Shown here piece after piece: positions 41,755-51,490 of a DNA stretch of 64,000 nt; within the stretch, counting starts at the first letter, position 1, and the number at the start of each line of letters is the position of its first letter. The translations under genes were made by a program, and so were the position numbers. The notes beneath the pieces were generated by a model. That model was not told where the DNA came from, made no database searches, and was given only the letters and a program-made list of their open reading frames with translations. Source of the DNA: Castellaniella sp034674885. GTDB taxonomy: Bacteria; Pseudomonadota; Gammaproteobacteria; Burkholderiales; Burkholderiaceae_B. The stretch covers positions 230,430-294,429 of the forward strand of contig NZ_JAUCDS010000002.1 of the NCBI RefSeq assembly GCF_034674885.1, given 5' to 3'.

Positions 41755-42799
41755 CTCCATGCAGGCTCGTATTCTGGAAGCCGCCCGCCGGCTGGATCAG
41801 GGGCGCCTGGTGGCCTTTCCCACCGAGACCGTCTATGGCCTGGGGGCCGATGCCGAGAACCCGCAGGCAGTGGCCCGCATCTACGCAGCCAAAAAGCGTC
41901 CTGCCAACCATCCGGTTATCGTTCACCTGGCGCCGGACACGGATCCGGCCTATTGGGCGACCACAGTGCCGCTCCAGGCGCGACAGCTGATGGCGGCGTT
42001 CTGGCCGGGGCCGCTGACCCTGATCCTGCCGCGCGCCGACCGGATCCCGGATGCGGTCAGCGGCGGCCAGGACAGCATCGGCCTGCGCTGCCCGGCGCAT
42101 CCGGTCGCGCAGACCCTGCTGCATGTGTTCGCGGCGCTCAAGCCCCATGGCTGTGGCGGCGTCGCGGCGCCTTCGGCCAATCAGTTCGGTCAGGTGTCGC
42201 CAACCCGGGCGAGCCATGTGCGCCAGGCCTTTCCCGACCTGGACGACCAGGCCCTGATGATCCTGGAAGGCGGCGAGTCTCAGGTCGGCATCGAATCGAC
42301 CATCCTGGATCTGTCCCGCCTGGATCAGGGCGTGGGGCCGACCTTGCTGCGGCCAGGCCAGATCGACGTGCTGCAATTGGCGGAAGTCCTGGGCGACCTG
42401 CCCAACATGCCCGACGCAGCCGCGCCCCGGGTGTCGGGGTCTCTCAAGGCGCACTATGCGCCGCATACGCCGGTGGCCCTGATGGGCCCTGCCGAGTTGT
42501 CGGCCTGGGCGGCCGGCACGGCGCCAGCCCCGGCATGGGGATGCGTGCAGGCCGCATCCGCCGTCCGCCGCCTGGCCGTGGTGGTGCTGGATACGCCGCC
42601 CGGGCCTGCGCCCGAGGGCGTGGACTGGGTGGTTGTGCGGGCTGAACCGGCCCACTATGCGCGCCGCCTGTACGCGCTGCTGCGCGAACTGGATGTTGCC
42701 GGCTACGATCGCATCGTGCTGCAACGTCCCCCCGAAGAGCCTGCCTGGCAGGGCATCAACGACCGGATCGGCCGCGCGGCCGCCGCATTCGGATCGTAG
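41747..42799 (+). CDS. sua5: L-threonylcarbamoyladenylate synthase (Sua5 type)
   Basis: 350 residues, making the threonylcarbamoyl-AMP used for t6A37 in tRNA. N-terminal YrdC domain: VAFPTETVYGLGADAENPQAVARIY, AKKRPANHPVIVH, LRCPAHPVAQ, APSANQFGQVSPT and the SxK-like GIESTILDL; C-terminal Sua5 domain after VSGSLKAHYAPHTP, making it longer than TsaC. TcdA at 62063 further processes the same t6A base. Convergent with livF. Confidence 0.92.
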   Translation: MPDSMQARILEAARRLDQGRLVAFPTETVYGLGADAENPQAVARIYAAKKRPANHPVIVHLAPDTDPAYWATTVPLQARQLMAAFWPGPLTLILPRADRIPDAVSGGQDSIGLRCPAHPVAQTLLHVFAALKPHGCGGVAAPSANQFGQVSPTRASHVRQAFPDLDDQALMILEGGESQVGIESTILDLSRLDQGVGPTLLRPGQIDVLQLAEVLGDLPNMPDAAAPRVSGSLKAHYAPHTPVALMGPAELSAWAAGTAPAPAWGCVQAASAVRRLAVVVLDTPPGPAPEGVDWVVVRAEPAHYARRLYALLRELDVAGYDRIVLQRPPEEPAWQGINDRIGRAAAAFGS

Positions 42800-42823
42800 C
42801 GCGCGGCCTGCTGCCGCAGGCTG

Positions 42824-43534
42824 TCAGACCCCCAGATAATGGCTCAGGACCTCGTCCTGGGCGCTGAGCGCCACGCTGTTGTCCTCGATCGCCACCACGC
42901 CCTTTTGCAGGATGATGCAGCGATCCGTGTGAGCCAGGATCTTGCGGTAGTTCCGGTCCACGATCAGGGTGGCGACCCCCGATGCACGGATGCTGCCGAT
43001 CACGCGCCAGATCTCTTCGACGATCAGAGGGGCCAGGCCTTCGGTTGCCTCGTCCAGGATCAGGACGTCGGGGTTGGTCAGCAGCGCCCGGCCGATGGCC
43101 AGCATTTGCTGTTCGCCGCCAGACAGCTGGTGGCCGCCGTGTCGCAGGCGTTCACCCAGGCGGGGGAACAGGGCCAGGATGCGTGCCAGGGTCCAGTCGC
43201 TGTTGCCCGAAAAACCCGGCCCGGCCGCAACCAGCAGATTTTCCCGGACGCTCAGGTTGGGGAAGATGCCGCGTCCTTCAGGCACGTAGGCAATGCCCAG
43301 CCGCGCAACCTCGTGAGGCGGCCGCTGGCCGCGCGACTGGCTGCGGATGCTGACCGTGCCACGGGCTGGCCGGATGTGGCCGACCAAGGTCCGGATCAGC
43401 GTGGTCTTGCCCATGCCGTTGCGCCCGAGCAGGCCGATCGACTCGCCGGCGTCGATGCGCAGGCTGACGCCGCGCAGGACGTGGCTTTCGCCATAGTAGG
43501 TGTGCAGTTCGCTGGCTTCGATCAGTGCTGGCAC
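42824..43534 (-). CDS. livF: branched-chain-type ABC transporter ATPase LivF (box cluster)
   Basis: 236 residues; GTG 43534 start with AAGGAGGA eight bases before, inside the end of livG. Walker A LLGRNGMGKTTL, LSGGEQQML signature, LILDEATEGLAP. Last gene of a five-gene uptake system within the benzoate operon, so benzoate or a related aromatic acid is the probable cargo. The broad family is used for amino acids, hence the moderate specificity call. Confidence 0.85.
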   Translation of the reverse strand: MPALIEASELHTYYGESHVLRGVSLRIDAGESIGLLGRNGMGKTTLIRTLVGHIRPARGTVSIRSQSRGQRPPHEVARLGIAYVPEGRGIFPNLSVRENLLVAAGPGFSGNSDWTLARILALFPRLGERLRHGGHQLSGGEQQMLAIGRALLTNPDVLILDEATEGLAPLIVEEIWRVIGSIRASGVATLIVDRNYRKILAHTDRCIILQKGVVAIEDNSVALSAQDEVLSHYLGV

Positions 43535-44286
43535 GGTTCCTCCTTGCCGAGATAGGCGGCCTGGACGTCCGCGTTGCTGCGGATGGACTCGGGGTCGCCG
43601 TGAGCAATCACCGACCCGTTGACCATCACGGTGATGCGGTCGGCTATCCTGAAGACCGCGTCCATGTCGTGCTCGATGAGCAGGATGGCATGGTCGGACC
43701 TGAGCGATTCCAGCAGCTCCAGCATGCGTTCGGTTTCTTCCGGCCCCATGCCGGCCAGAGGTTCGTCCAGCAGCAAGACCTGCGGCTGGGTGGTCAGGCT
43801 CATGGCGATCTCGAGCTGGCGTTTCTTGCCGTGGGACAGCGATCCCGCCGCCTGGCCGCGCAGGGCCTGCAGGCCGGTCAATTCGAGCACCTGTTCCGCC
43901 GCTTCGTTGGATCGCAGGCACGTGGTGGCCGGCTGCAGCCAGCGCCAGAAGTGCTGGTGTCCCGCCTGGGCGGCCAGGCGGCAGTTCTCGTGCAGCGACA
44001 GGCTGGGGAAAATGGTGGTGCGCTGGTAGCTGCGGCCAATGCCGGCACGGGCTCGCCGGGGCTGTACCCAGTGCGTGATGTCCTGGCCGTTCATCCGGAT
44101 CTCGCCGTCGTCGGTGGACAGTTCGCCCGAGAGCACATTGACCAGCGTGGATTTGCCTGCGCCGTTCGTGCCGATGACGGCATGGATGCAGCCCAGCGGC
44201 AGGTCGATGCACACGCGGTCGAGCGCCTGCAGTCCGCCGAAGCGCCGCGAGATGTTCCGTGCAGAGAAAATGGAGGATGGGGTCAT
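43522..44286 (-). CDS. livG: branched-chain-type ABC transporter ATPase LivG (box cluster)
   Basis: 254 residues from ATG 44286. Walker A GTNGAGKSTLVNVL, signature LSHGKKRQLEIAMSL (the LivG-type variant of LSGGQ) and LLLDEPLAGMGPEE. Overlaps livM by four bases and livF by 13, indicating tight translational coupling. Works with LivF on the LivH-LivM channel. Confidence 0.87.
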   Translation of the reverse strand: MTPSSIFSARNISRRFGGLQALDRVCIDLPLGCIHAVIGTNGAGKSTLVNVLSGELSTDDGEIRMNGQDITHWVQPRRARAGIGRSYQRTTIFPSLSLHENCRLAAQAGHQHFWRWLQPATTCLRSNEAAEQVLELTGLQALRGQAAGSLSHGKKRQLEIAMSLTTQPQVLLLDEPLAGMGPEETERMLELLESLRSDHAILLIEHDMDAVFRIADRITVMVNGSVIAHGDPESIRSNADVQAAYLGKEEPCQH

Positions 44287-45293
44287 GGCTGCGGCCTGTA
44301 GCGTGAGGCGGGCTTGGGGGAAGACGAGGGGCGCCGTCGGGTAGTTCTGTGCAGCAGCCCCGCCAGCCCGTTGGGCAGCAGCGCGACCAGTGCAATGATG
44401 GTCAGGCCGAATGTCAGGTGCCAATGACCGGCCATCGCGCCCATGAGGGCTTCGGATTGGAAGAGTTCCTCGAGCAGGATTAGGCTGAGCGTGCCCAGTA
44501 GCGCGCCCCACAGGCTGGCGCTGCCGCCCAGGATCACCATCAGCAGCACCAGGCCGGATTGTTCCCAGTTCAGCAGTTCGGGGTTGACGTAGCCGTCCTT
44601 GGCGGCATGCAGCATGCCGGCGATGCTGGCCAGGCCCGCAGCCAGCAGGTAGGCGACGAATTTGTAGGAGAACGTGGAATATCCGGCAGCGCGCATGCGC
44701 TGTTCGTTGATGCGGATGCCATTGAGGGCAACGCCGAACCGGGAACGCGACAACACGGACAGGAACAGCCAGGCCAGGCCCAGGGTCGCCAGCACGAACA
44801 GATAGAATGTGCGCGGCTCATCCACGTTCAGCAGCGTCCAGTCTCCCAGGCGCCATTCGGGGCGGAAGTACAGGTAGATGCCGTCGCTGCCGCCGCCGAA
44901 TTGCGTGTCGTGGAAGACGTAGTAGGCCATCTGCGCGAAGGCCAGCGTGATCATGATGAAGTAGATCCCCCTGGTGCGCAGGGACAGCGCGCCCGTGATG
45001 GCCGCGTAGGCGAGAGCGGCAGCCAGCACGCACGGGATCAGGATGAAGAAATTTCCGGCGCCGGATTCCGGCGCGAGCAGGGCGGTGGCATAGGCCCCGG
45101 CGCCGAAGAACGCCGCATGCCCCAGGCTGACGAGGCCCGCGCCGCCCACGAGCAGTTGCAGGCTCATGGCGAACAGGCCGTAGATCATGATCTTGATGGC
45201 CAGGCCCGTGTAATACTCGCTGGCGATCCAGGGCAGAGCCGCCAGCACGCAGCAGGCGATCAGGATCGGAGCAGTGCTTTTTATCGTGAACAT
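44283..45293 (-). CDS. livM: branched-chain-type ABC transporter permease LivM (box cluster)
   Basis: 336 residues, about ten membrane segments; QLLVGGAGLVSLGHAAFFGAGAYATALL and the loop GVALNGIRINEQRMRAAGYSTFSYK are LivM hallmarks. ATGA overlap with livG and a three-base gap from livH. Confidence 0.88.
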   Translation of the reverse strand: MFTIKSTAPILIACCVLAALPWIASEYYTGLAIKIMIYGLFAMSLQLLVGGAGLVSLGHAAFFGAGAYATALLAPESGAGNFFILIPCVLAAALAYAAITGALSLRTRGIYFIMITLAFAQMAYYVFHDTQFGGGSDGIYLYFRPEWRLGDWTLLNVDEPRTFYLFVLATLGLAWLFLSVLSRSRFGVALNGIRINEQRMRAAGYSTFSYKFVAYLLAAGLASIAGMLHAAKDGYVNPELLNWEQSGLVLLMVILGGSASLWGALLGTLSLILLEELFQSEALMGAMAGHWHLTFGLTIIALVALLPNGLAGLLHRTTRRRPSSSPKPASRYRPQP

Positions 45294-45296
45294 GCT

Positions 45297-46178
45297 TCAG
45301 CCTTGATTGAAAAGCCCTTGCGGCTTGAACAGCAGGATCAGGGCCATGAGCAGGTATGCCAGCATGCCGGAGATGCCCGGGAAGAACACCTGGCCGAAGG
45401 TGTCCACGAATCCCACCAGCATGGCGGCCAGAAAGGCGCCGCGTATCGACCCGATGCCGCCGATGACGACGATCACGAAGCTGACGATCAGGACGGCATG
45501 GCCCATGCCGGGGTAGACGGACGTGACCGGCGCGGCGATGGCCCCGGCCAGCGCCGCCAGGGCCACGCCGATGGCGAAGACCACACGGTACAGGTGTTTG
45601 ATGTTGACGCCCAGCGAACTGATCATTTCCCGGTTGCTGGCACCGGCGCGGATCTTCATTCCCAGGCGGGTATGGGTCAGCACCAGGTACATGGCGAGGG
45701 CGACCGCCAGACAGACGGCGGAGATGAACAGCCGGTAGACCGGATAGCTCATGACGCCGCCCAGGACGATGGAGCCGTCCAGCCACTCGGGCGGCGTCAC
45801 GCCGTGCACGTCGTTGCCCACGATGATGCTGCGCAGTTCCTCGAAGACCAGGATCAGGCCGTAGGTCATCAGGACCTGCTGCAGGTGATCGCGGGTGTAG
45901 AGAAAGCTGAAGAACGCCCATTCAAGCGCGTATCCCAGCAGTGTCGTGAGAACGATGCAGACCGCCAGTGTGACGACGAACCCCCCGCCGAGATACTGGG
46001 CGACCGCCGGTTGCAGGGCGAACGCCATGTAGGCCCCGATCATGTAGAAGCTGCCATGTGCCAGGTTGATGATGCCCATGATGCCGAAGATCAGCGTGAG
46101 GCCGCTGGCGATCAGGAACAGCAGCAGCCCATACTGGACGGCATTCAGGCATTGGATCAGAAATATGATCGGGTCCAT
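45297..46178 (-). CDS. livH: branched-chain-type ABC transporter permease LivH (box cluster)
   Basis: 293 residues; starts MDPIIFLIQCLNAVQYGLLLFLIASGLTLIFGIMGIINLAHGSFYMIGAY (classic LivH N terminus) and has the loop GMKIRAGASNREMISSLGVN. Thirteen bases after the binding-protein gene. Confidence 0.88.
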   Translation of the reverse strand: MDPIIFLIQCLNAVQYGLLLFLIASGLTLIFGIMGIINLAHGSFYMIGAYMAFALQPAVAQYLGGGFVVTLAVCIVLTTLLGYALEWAFFSFLYTRDHLQQVLMTYGLILVFEELRSIIVGNDVHGVTPPEWLDGSIVLGGVMSYPVYRLFISAVCLAVALAMYLVLTHTRLGMKIRAGASNREMISSLGVNIKHLYRVVFAIGVALAALAGAIAAPVTSVYPGMGHAVLIVSFVIVVIGGIGSIRGAFLAAMLVGFVDTFGQVFFPGISGMLAYLLMALILLFKPQGLFNQG

Positions 46179-46191
46179 TGGGGAGCTCCGC

Positions 46192-47349
46192 TTACAGCTT
46201 GCAGCCGCGTGCCGGGTCGGCCAGCGCCTTGGCAGCGACGCCGATCACCTGGTTCTTCAGGCCCTGGACTTCCCTCAGGTAGATGTCCTGGATGGGGTTG
46301 CCGGCCTTGGAGAGCTTGAAGGTGCCGCGCGGGCTGTCGATGGTCGCCCCCTGCATGGCGCCGCGCATCGCGTCTTTCTTGCTGGCATCGCCCTTCACGG
46401 CGTTCAGGCCGGTTGCCAGCAGCTGGGCGGCGTCATAGCCCTGGACGGCGTAGACGTCGGGCGCGATGTCCGGGTAGGTCTTGGTGTAGTCGGCACGGAA
46501 GGCCTTGTCCTTCGGGTTGTCCAGACCGTCGGCGTAGTGCAGTGTCGTCAACAGGCCCTGAGCGGCAGCGCCCTGGGCTTCCAGCGTGCCATCGGTCAAG
46601 AATCCGCTGCCCAGCAACGGGATGGTCTTGCCCAGGCCTGCGTCCGCGTAGTCCTTGACGAACTTGACGGCGCCTCCGCCCGCGAAGAACGTGAAGACCG
46701 CGTCAGGTTTCTCGGCGGCGATCTCGGTCAGCAGCGACTGGAACTCGACCTTGGGGAAGGGCAGCATCAGGCGCTTGACGACCTTGCCGCCGAGCTTTTC
46801 AAAGCCTTCCTTGAAACCGTCCGTGGCTTCTTTGCCGGCCGCGTAGTTCCAGGTGATCGTGATGGCGGTCTTGTAGCCTTTCTCGTGGGCCACCTGGCCC
46901 ATGGCGTAGCCCGGCTGCCAGTTGGTGAACGACGTGCGGAAGACTTCCTTGGAGCACAGCGGGCCGGTGATGGCGTCTGCGCCGGCGTTCGGAATGATGA
47001 GCGTGGTGTCGGATTCCTTGGCGGCCTTGGCCAGGGCCAGGGCGACGCCGGAGTGCACGGTGCCCACCAGGATGTCCACCTGGTCGCGCTTGATCAGGCG
47101 GTTGGCATTCTCGGTGGCCTTGGACGGGTCTGACTCGTCGTCCACCTTGAAGTATTCGATGTCCTGTCCTGCGAGTTTGCCGCCCTGTTCGGCCACGTAG
47201 AGCTTGAAGCCGTTCTCGATGGCCTCGCCCAGTTTGGCGTAGGTGCCGCTGTAGGGCAGCATGAATCCGACCTTGACGGTGGCGTTCGCGCTGGCGCATG
47301 CCACGCCGAGCGCGGCGGCCAGGATGGTGTTGATGATTGTCTTCTGCAT
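46192..47349 (-). CDS. periplasmic substrate-binding protein, probable benzoate uptake
   Basis: 385 residues; signal peptide MQKTIINTILAAALGVACASANA, then a LivJ-type Periplasmic_BP_6 fold (VKVGFMLPYSGTYAKLGEAIENGF, NRLIKRDQVDILVGTVHSGVALA, DVYAVQGYDAAQLL). The class includes binders of amino acids and aromatic acids. Placement between the benzoyl-CoA pathway genes and livHMGF points to an aromatic carboxylate. Confidence 0.85.
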   Translation of the reverse strand: MQKTIINTILAAALGVACASANATVKVGFMLPYSGTYAKLGEAIENGFKLYVAEQGGKLAGQDIEYFKVDDESDPSKATENANRLIKRDQVDILVGTVHSGVALALAKAAKESDTTLIIPNAGADAITGPLCSKEVFRTSFTNWQPGYAMGQVAHEKGYKTAITITWNYAAGKEATDGFKEGFEKLGGKVVKRLMLPFPKVEFQSLLTEIAAEKPDAVFTFFAGGGAVKFVKDYADAGLGKTIPLLGSGFLTDGTLEAQGAAAQGLLTTLHYADGLDNPKDKAFRADYTKTYPDIAPDVYAVQGYDAAQLLATGLNAVKGDASKKDAMRGAMQGATIDSPRGTFKLSKAGNPIQDIYLREVQGLKNQVIGVAAKALADPARGCKL

Positions 47350-47402
47350 GTTTCTCCTCCGGGTTGTATCGCTTCGCCCCTGAATTGGGGCTTGCGGCGT
47401 GC

Positions 47403-48254
47403 TTAGTGCTTATGGGTCATGGGTGTCGTCAAGGCCGCGCACTCTTCGATGAAACCGGCCACTGTCTCGATGGTGGCCTGGGGCTGGTCGACGTGCGGCG
47501 AGTGGCGGCAGTCCTTCAGCACACACAGCCGCGTCTGTGGTGCCTGCCGCTGGATACGGTGGATCTGTTCCAGGGATCCGTATTGGTCGTTCTCGCCCTG
47601 GATGGCCAGGATGGGGCAGCGGATATCGGGCAGGAACGCTTCGATGTTCCAGGCCCGGAACTCGGGATTCAGCCAGATGTCGTTCCAGCCCCAGAAGGCC
47701 GAATCCGGGTCGCGGTGATAGCGGCCCAGCTTGTCCTTCAGGTCAGTCTTCAGGTAGGTCTCGCGGGCCTGCTCGATGCTGGCGATGGTGACGTCTTCCA
47801 CGAAAACGTGCGGCGCGGCCACGGCAATGGCCTTGACGCGTTCGGGATACATGGCTGCATAGAGCAGCGCGATGGATCCGCCATCGCTGTGGCCGAAGAA
47901 GACAGGCCGTTCGCCAGCCAGTCCCAGGGCCTCGAAGATCGCCGGCAGGGCGTGTCGGGCCTGATCGTGCATGAAGTGCACGGGCCAGCGCTCGGAAGCG
48001 GGGCGCGGGGTGCTGGCGCCGTAGCCGTAGCGCGAGAACACCAGTCCCCGGCAGCCGCTGGCTGCGCACAGGTCTTCCGGCCAGCCCTTCCAGAGGGCGG
48101 CGGAGCCCAGGCCCTCGTGCAGGAAGACCAGCAGGTCGGCATCCGGCCGGGCGGCAGGAAGGAGGCGGTATTCGATGTCCAGGACCCGACCCTGGTACTG
48201 GACGGGGACGGTGGTCGGACGGTCAGCGGCGAGTGCGGACATGGTCATGGTCAT
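47403..48254 (-). CDS. alpha/beta hydrolase of the box cluster
   Basis: About 283 residues. Oxyanion region VFLHEGLGSAALWKGWP, nucleophile elbow GHSDGGS and late His in CRHSPHVDQP; acid residue near ILAIQGENDQYG. Three in-frame ATGs (48254, 48248, 48242) stand in the repeated CATGGT run; the first is five bases after the bclA stop. Such hydrolases recur in box clusters, possibly as thioesterases or ester hydrolases that recover CoA or feed benzoate. Exact substrate not known. Confidence 0.8.
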   Translation of the reverse strand: MTMTMSALAADRPTTVPVQYQGRVLDIEYRLLPAARPDADLLVFLHEGLGSAALWKGWPEDLCAASGCRGLVFSRYGYGASTPRPASERWPVHFMHDQARHALPAIFEALGLAGERPVFFGHSDGGSIALLYAAMYPERVKAIAVAAPHVFVEDVTIASIEQARETYLKTDLKDKLGRYHRDPDSAFWGWNDIWLNPEFRAWNIEAFLPDIRCPILAIQGENDQYGSLEQIHRIQRQAPQTRLCVLKDCRHSPHVDQPQATIETVAGFIEECAALTTPMTHKH

Positions 48255-48258
48255 GGTC

Positions 48259-49821
48259 TCAGGCGGGCACATTGTCGTGTTGCTGGCGCAGCCGGAACCG
48301 CTGGATCTTGCCGGTGGCGGTCTTGGGCAACTCGTCCAGAAAGGTGATGGTGCGCGGGTATTTGTAGGGCGCCAGCTTGGATTTGACGAAGGCCTTGAGT
48401 TCCGGTTCGGTCGCCTCGTCGCGCACGACGCCGGGCCGCAGGACGACGTACGCGACCGTCTTGACCAGGTTCTCATGGTCGGGGGCGCCGATGACGGCGG
48501 CTTCCAGCACGAGGGGGTGCTGGATCAGCGTGTTCTCGACTTCGATGGGGGATACATATTGCCCGCTGACCTTGATCATGTCGTCGCTGCGCCCCGCATA
48601 GGTGTAGTAGCCCTCCGCGTCCAGCGCGTACTTGTCGCCGCTCTTGAGCCATTCGCCCAGGAACGTGTCGCGCGATTTCTTGCGGTTGTGCCAGTACATC
48701 AGCGCTGCGCTGGGGCCCTTGATGTACAGGTCGCCGATCTGCCCGACGGGGACTGCCTGCCCGTTCTCGTCGCGCAGTTCGACTTCGTAGCCGGGGACCG
48801 GCTTGCCGGTGGTGCCATAGCGGATGTCGCCCAGCTGGTTGGTCAGGAAGATATGCAGCATTTCGGTCGAGCCGATGCCGTCCAGGATGTAGCAGCCGAA
48901 ATGTTCCGTGAAGCGGTCGCCCAGGTCCTGGGGCAGCGCTTCGCCGGCAGATGCGCAGACGCGCAGGGCGACCTGGTCGCGGGCGGGCAGCAGCGGTGAC
49001 GACAGCATGCTGGCATACAAGGTGGGCACGCCGCAGAACACGGTCGGGCGGTAGCGGGTCAGATGTTCGCACACCGCTTCCACGGTAGGACGGCCGGACA
49101 GCAGGACGACCGTGGCGCCCACGGACAGGGGGAAGGTCAGGGCGTTGCCCAACCCGTAGGCAAAGAACATCTTGGCGGCGGAAAAGACGATGTCGTCCTC
49201 GCGCACGCCGAGAATCGGCTTGCCGTACAGGTCGGCCGTGTGCCAGAGATTGCCGTGTGTATGCGCCACGGCCTTGGGCAGTCCGGTCGAGCCGGACGAA
49301 TACAGCCAGAACGCCACCTCGTCGGTCTCGGTCTGCACGGCGGCCAGGGCGGGGGCTTGCGCGAGTTCCGTTTCCAGGTCCATCAGGCCCTCGGCCAGGG
49401 GTTCCTGGGGCTGGGCCACGAGGATGCGGGTGATCTCGTGGGACGTCCGGCTCATGGCCTGCTGCAAGGTAGGCAGCAGCGCTGGCGAGACCACGGCGGC
49501 CTGGCAGCGGCTGTTGTGCAGCATGTAGGCGTAGTCGTCGGCCGTCAGCAAGGTGTTGGCCGCGATGGGCACGACCCCGGCCAGCAGCGCGCCCAGAAAG
49601 CAGACGGGCCAATCGACCGTGTCGTACACCAGCAGCAGGATGCGTTCTTCGCGATGCAGGCCCATTTTCTTCAGCAGGCCGGCAAAGTGGGCGCTGCGCT
49701 GGGCCAGCTCGCCGTAGGTGAGTGTGCGCCGTCCGTCTAGATATGCCGTTTTCGCCGCGCGGCCGGCGTTCAGTTCGAATAGATGCCGTGCGAAGTTCAG
49801 TTGCTCCGGGCAAGATGCCAT
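48259..49821 (-). CDS. bclA: benzoate-CoA ligase
   Basis: 520 residues, adenylate-forming enzyme that activates benzoate to benzoyl-CoA. AMP-binding motif LYSSGSTGLPKAVAHTHGN, A5-like DGIGSTEMLHIF, GDKYALDAEGYYTYAGRSDDMIKVSGQYVSP hinge and catalytic Lys in LPKTATGKIQR. Family resemblance to BclA/BadA, not generic acyl-CoA synthetases. Second enzyme gene in the minus-strand box operon. Confidence 0.92.
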   Translation of the reverse strand: MASCPEQLNFARHLFELNAGRAAKTAYLDGRRTLTYGELAQRSAHFAGLLKKMGLHREERILLLVYDTVDWPVCFLGALLAGVVPIAANTLLTADDYAYMLHNSRCQAAVVSPALLPTLQQAMSRTSHEITRILVAQPQEPLAEGLMDLETELAQAPALAAVQTETDEVAFWLYSSGSTGLPKAVAHTHGNLWHTADLYGKPILGVREDDIVFSAAKMFFAYGLGNALTFPLSVGATVVLLSGRPTVEAVCEHLTRYRPTVFCGVPTLYASMLSSPLLPARDQVALRVCASAGEALPQDLGDRFTEHFGCYILDGIGSTEMLHIFLTNQLGDIRYGTTGKPVPGYEVELRDENGQAVPVGQIGDLYIKGPSAALMYWHNRKKSRDTFLGEWLKSGDKYALDAEGYYTYAGRSDDMIKVSGQYVSPIEVENTLIQHPLVLEAAVIGAPDHENLVKTVAYVVLRPGVVRDEATEPELKAFVKSKLAPYKYPRTITFLDELPKTATGKIQRFRLRQQHDNVPA

Positions 49822-49887
49822 GATTGTCTCCAGGTAGTCTGTGTGCGAATGGGGTGGGCGCCGGAATGTGTTCTGGCCGGGAGCGGG

Positions 49888-51435
49888 TCAGGCGGGCGCG
49901 ATGTGTTCAAGTGCGTCGGCGTATCCCTGGACGGCCGCCTGACGGTGGTAGAAGTTCAGCGCGCGCAGGCCGCCAAGTTCCTGGCCGCCGCCGGCGCGCC
50001 CTGGGCCGCCGTGGTTGGACTGCGGCATTGCGTTGCCATGACCGGTCTGGGTCTTGGCGATTTCGGGGCTGATCAGGTGGACCCGGCCGTGGCTTTCCGC
50101 CAGCTGCTCTGCCGCGCGTGCCAATCCGGCGAGATCCTCACCGTAGACCGAGGCGACCAGCGAACCCATGCCGCGCCGCGCCAGGCTGAAGGCGTGCGCA
50201 GCGTCCCGGTAGGGCATGAGGGTGGCCACGGGGCCGAAGACTTCCGTGCGGTGGACTGCCGGGCAGTTGTCCGGGTCACGGGCGCCAAAGAGTACGGGCG
50301 GCACACAGGCGCTGTCGTCGGGCGCCTGGACGAGGGTGCGCGTGCGCCCGTCGAACAGTGTTTCGCAGGATGCGGATAGCGCGTCGATGCCGGCTTCCAC
50401 CGCGCGACGCTGGCTGCGGCTGACCAGGCTGCCCATGCGGACGTCCGGGTTGCGCGGGTCGCCGACCGTGACCTTGGAGAATCGGGCCTCCAGGGCCTGA
50501 GCGACGGCGTCGAATCGGTCCGCAGGCACCATGATCCGGCGGATCGCCGTGCACTTCTGCCCCGATTTGCTGGTCAGCTCGCGTTCGACTTCACGCACCA
50601 GCAGGTCTTCGGCCTGGTTGCTGCCGTCGGGCGCGAGGATGGCGCTGTTGATGCTGTCGGTTTCCGCGTTGAAGCGCACCCCGTCGTGCTGGATGCGGGG
50701 GTGCCCGCGCAGCTCTGCAGCCGTGTCCGCCGAACCGGTGAAGGACAGCAGGTCCAGGGGTTCGAGCGCATCGAGCAGCCCCGCCGGGCGGCCGCACACG
50801 AGGCTCAGGGCGCCGTCGGGCAGGACGCCGGCCTGGATGACGTCGCGCACCATTTCGTAGGTCAGCCAGGCGGTTGCCGTGGCGGGTTTGACGACGATCG
50901 GCACCCCGGACAGCAGGGCCGGCGCGGCCTTTTCCCACAGGCCCCAGGACGGGAAATTGAAGGCATTGATCAGCAGCGCCACGCCGTGGGATGGGACCAG
51001 GATGTGCTGGGTGCCGAAAGACCCGTCGCGGCTCAGGGAAACGCGTTCCCCGTCGGCGAGATGATGCGCGTCGGGCAGCGAGCGGCCGAGTGTCGCGTAG
51101 TAAGAGAGGGTGTACAGGGCGCCGTCCACGTCGATGGAACTGTCGCGTTCGACGGTGCCGGAGTTCTGCAGGGAAATATCCAGGTAGCGGTCCCGGTTGG
51201 TTTGCAGGACCTGGCGGATGCTGTCCAGCAGCTCCGCCCTTTGCGGGTAGCTCAGGCCGCGCAGGGCGCCGCCACCTTGTTGGCGCGCCCAGCGATAGCA
51301 GCCGGCCATGTCGACCGAGTCCGCCCCGGCGTAGGCGAGGTCCGTGCCCAGGACGGGATCCAGGAGCCGTTGGCGTGCCGTGCTCGAGGCCGGGCGCCAG
51401 GTGGATTCGGTGTAGTTCTGCAGGTCGATGGTCAT
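49888..51435 (-). CDS. boxD: 3,4-dehydroadipyl-CoA semialdehyde dehydrogenase
   Basis: 515 residues, ATG 51435 (MTIDLQNYTES). Aldehyde dehydrogenase fold: INAFNFPSWGLWEKAAPALLSG, VKPATATAWLTYEMV, catalytic Cys in SGQKCTAIRRIMVP and HGNAMPQSNHGGPGRAGGGQELGG near the end, as in the PaaZ/BoxD group. Oxidises the ring-opened semialdehyde to 3,4-dehydroadipyl-CoA after BoxC. Confidence 0.9.
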   Translation of the reverse strand: MTIDLQNYTESTWRPASSTARQRLLDPVLGTDLAYAGADSVDMAGCYRWARQQGGGALRGLSYPQRAELLDSIRQVLQTNRDRYLDISLQNSGTVERDSSIDVDGALYTLSYYATLGRSLPDAHHLADGERVSLSRDGSFGTQHILVPSHGVALLINAFNFPSWGLWEKAAPALLSGVPIVVKPATATAWLTYEMVRDVIQAGVLPDGALSLVCGRPAGLLDALEPLDLLSFTGSADTAAELRGHPRIQHDGVRFNAETDSINSAILAPDGSNQAEDLLVREVERELTSKSGQKCTAIRRIMVPADRFDAVAQALEARFSKVTVGDPRNPDVRMGSLVSRSQRRAVEAGIDALSASCETLFDGRTRTLVQAPDDSACVPPVLFGARDPDNCPAVHRTEVFGPVATLMPYRDAAHAFSLARRGMGSLVASVYGEDLAGLARAAEQLAESHGRVHLISPEIAKTQTGHGNAMPQSNHGGPGRAGGGQELGGLRALNFYHRQAAVQGYADALEHIAPA

Positions 51436-51490
51436 GGTCTGTGGGTTCGTGGTGTGTTCGGGCTGTATCGAAAGGCGGTGGCCGGCGTGT

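Noticed and set aside
42804..42819. Small hairpin GCCTGC/GCAGGC between tsaC/sua5 and livF
   Set aside because: Six base pairs with a 4-nt loop and no T-run is too weak to call a terminator in sequence this GC-rich.
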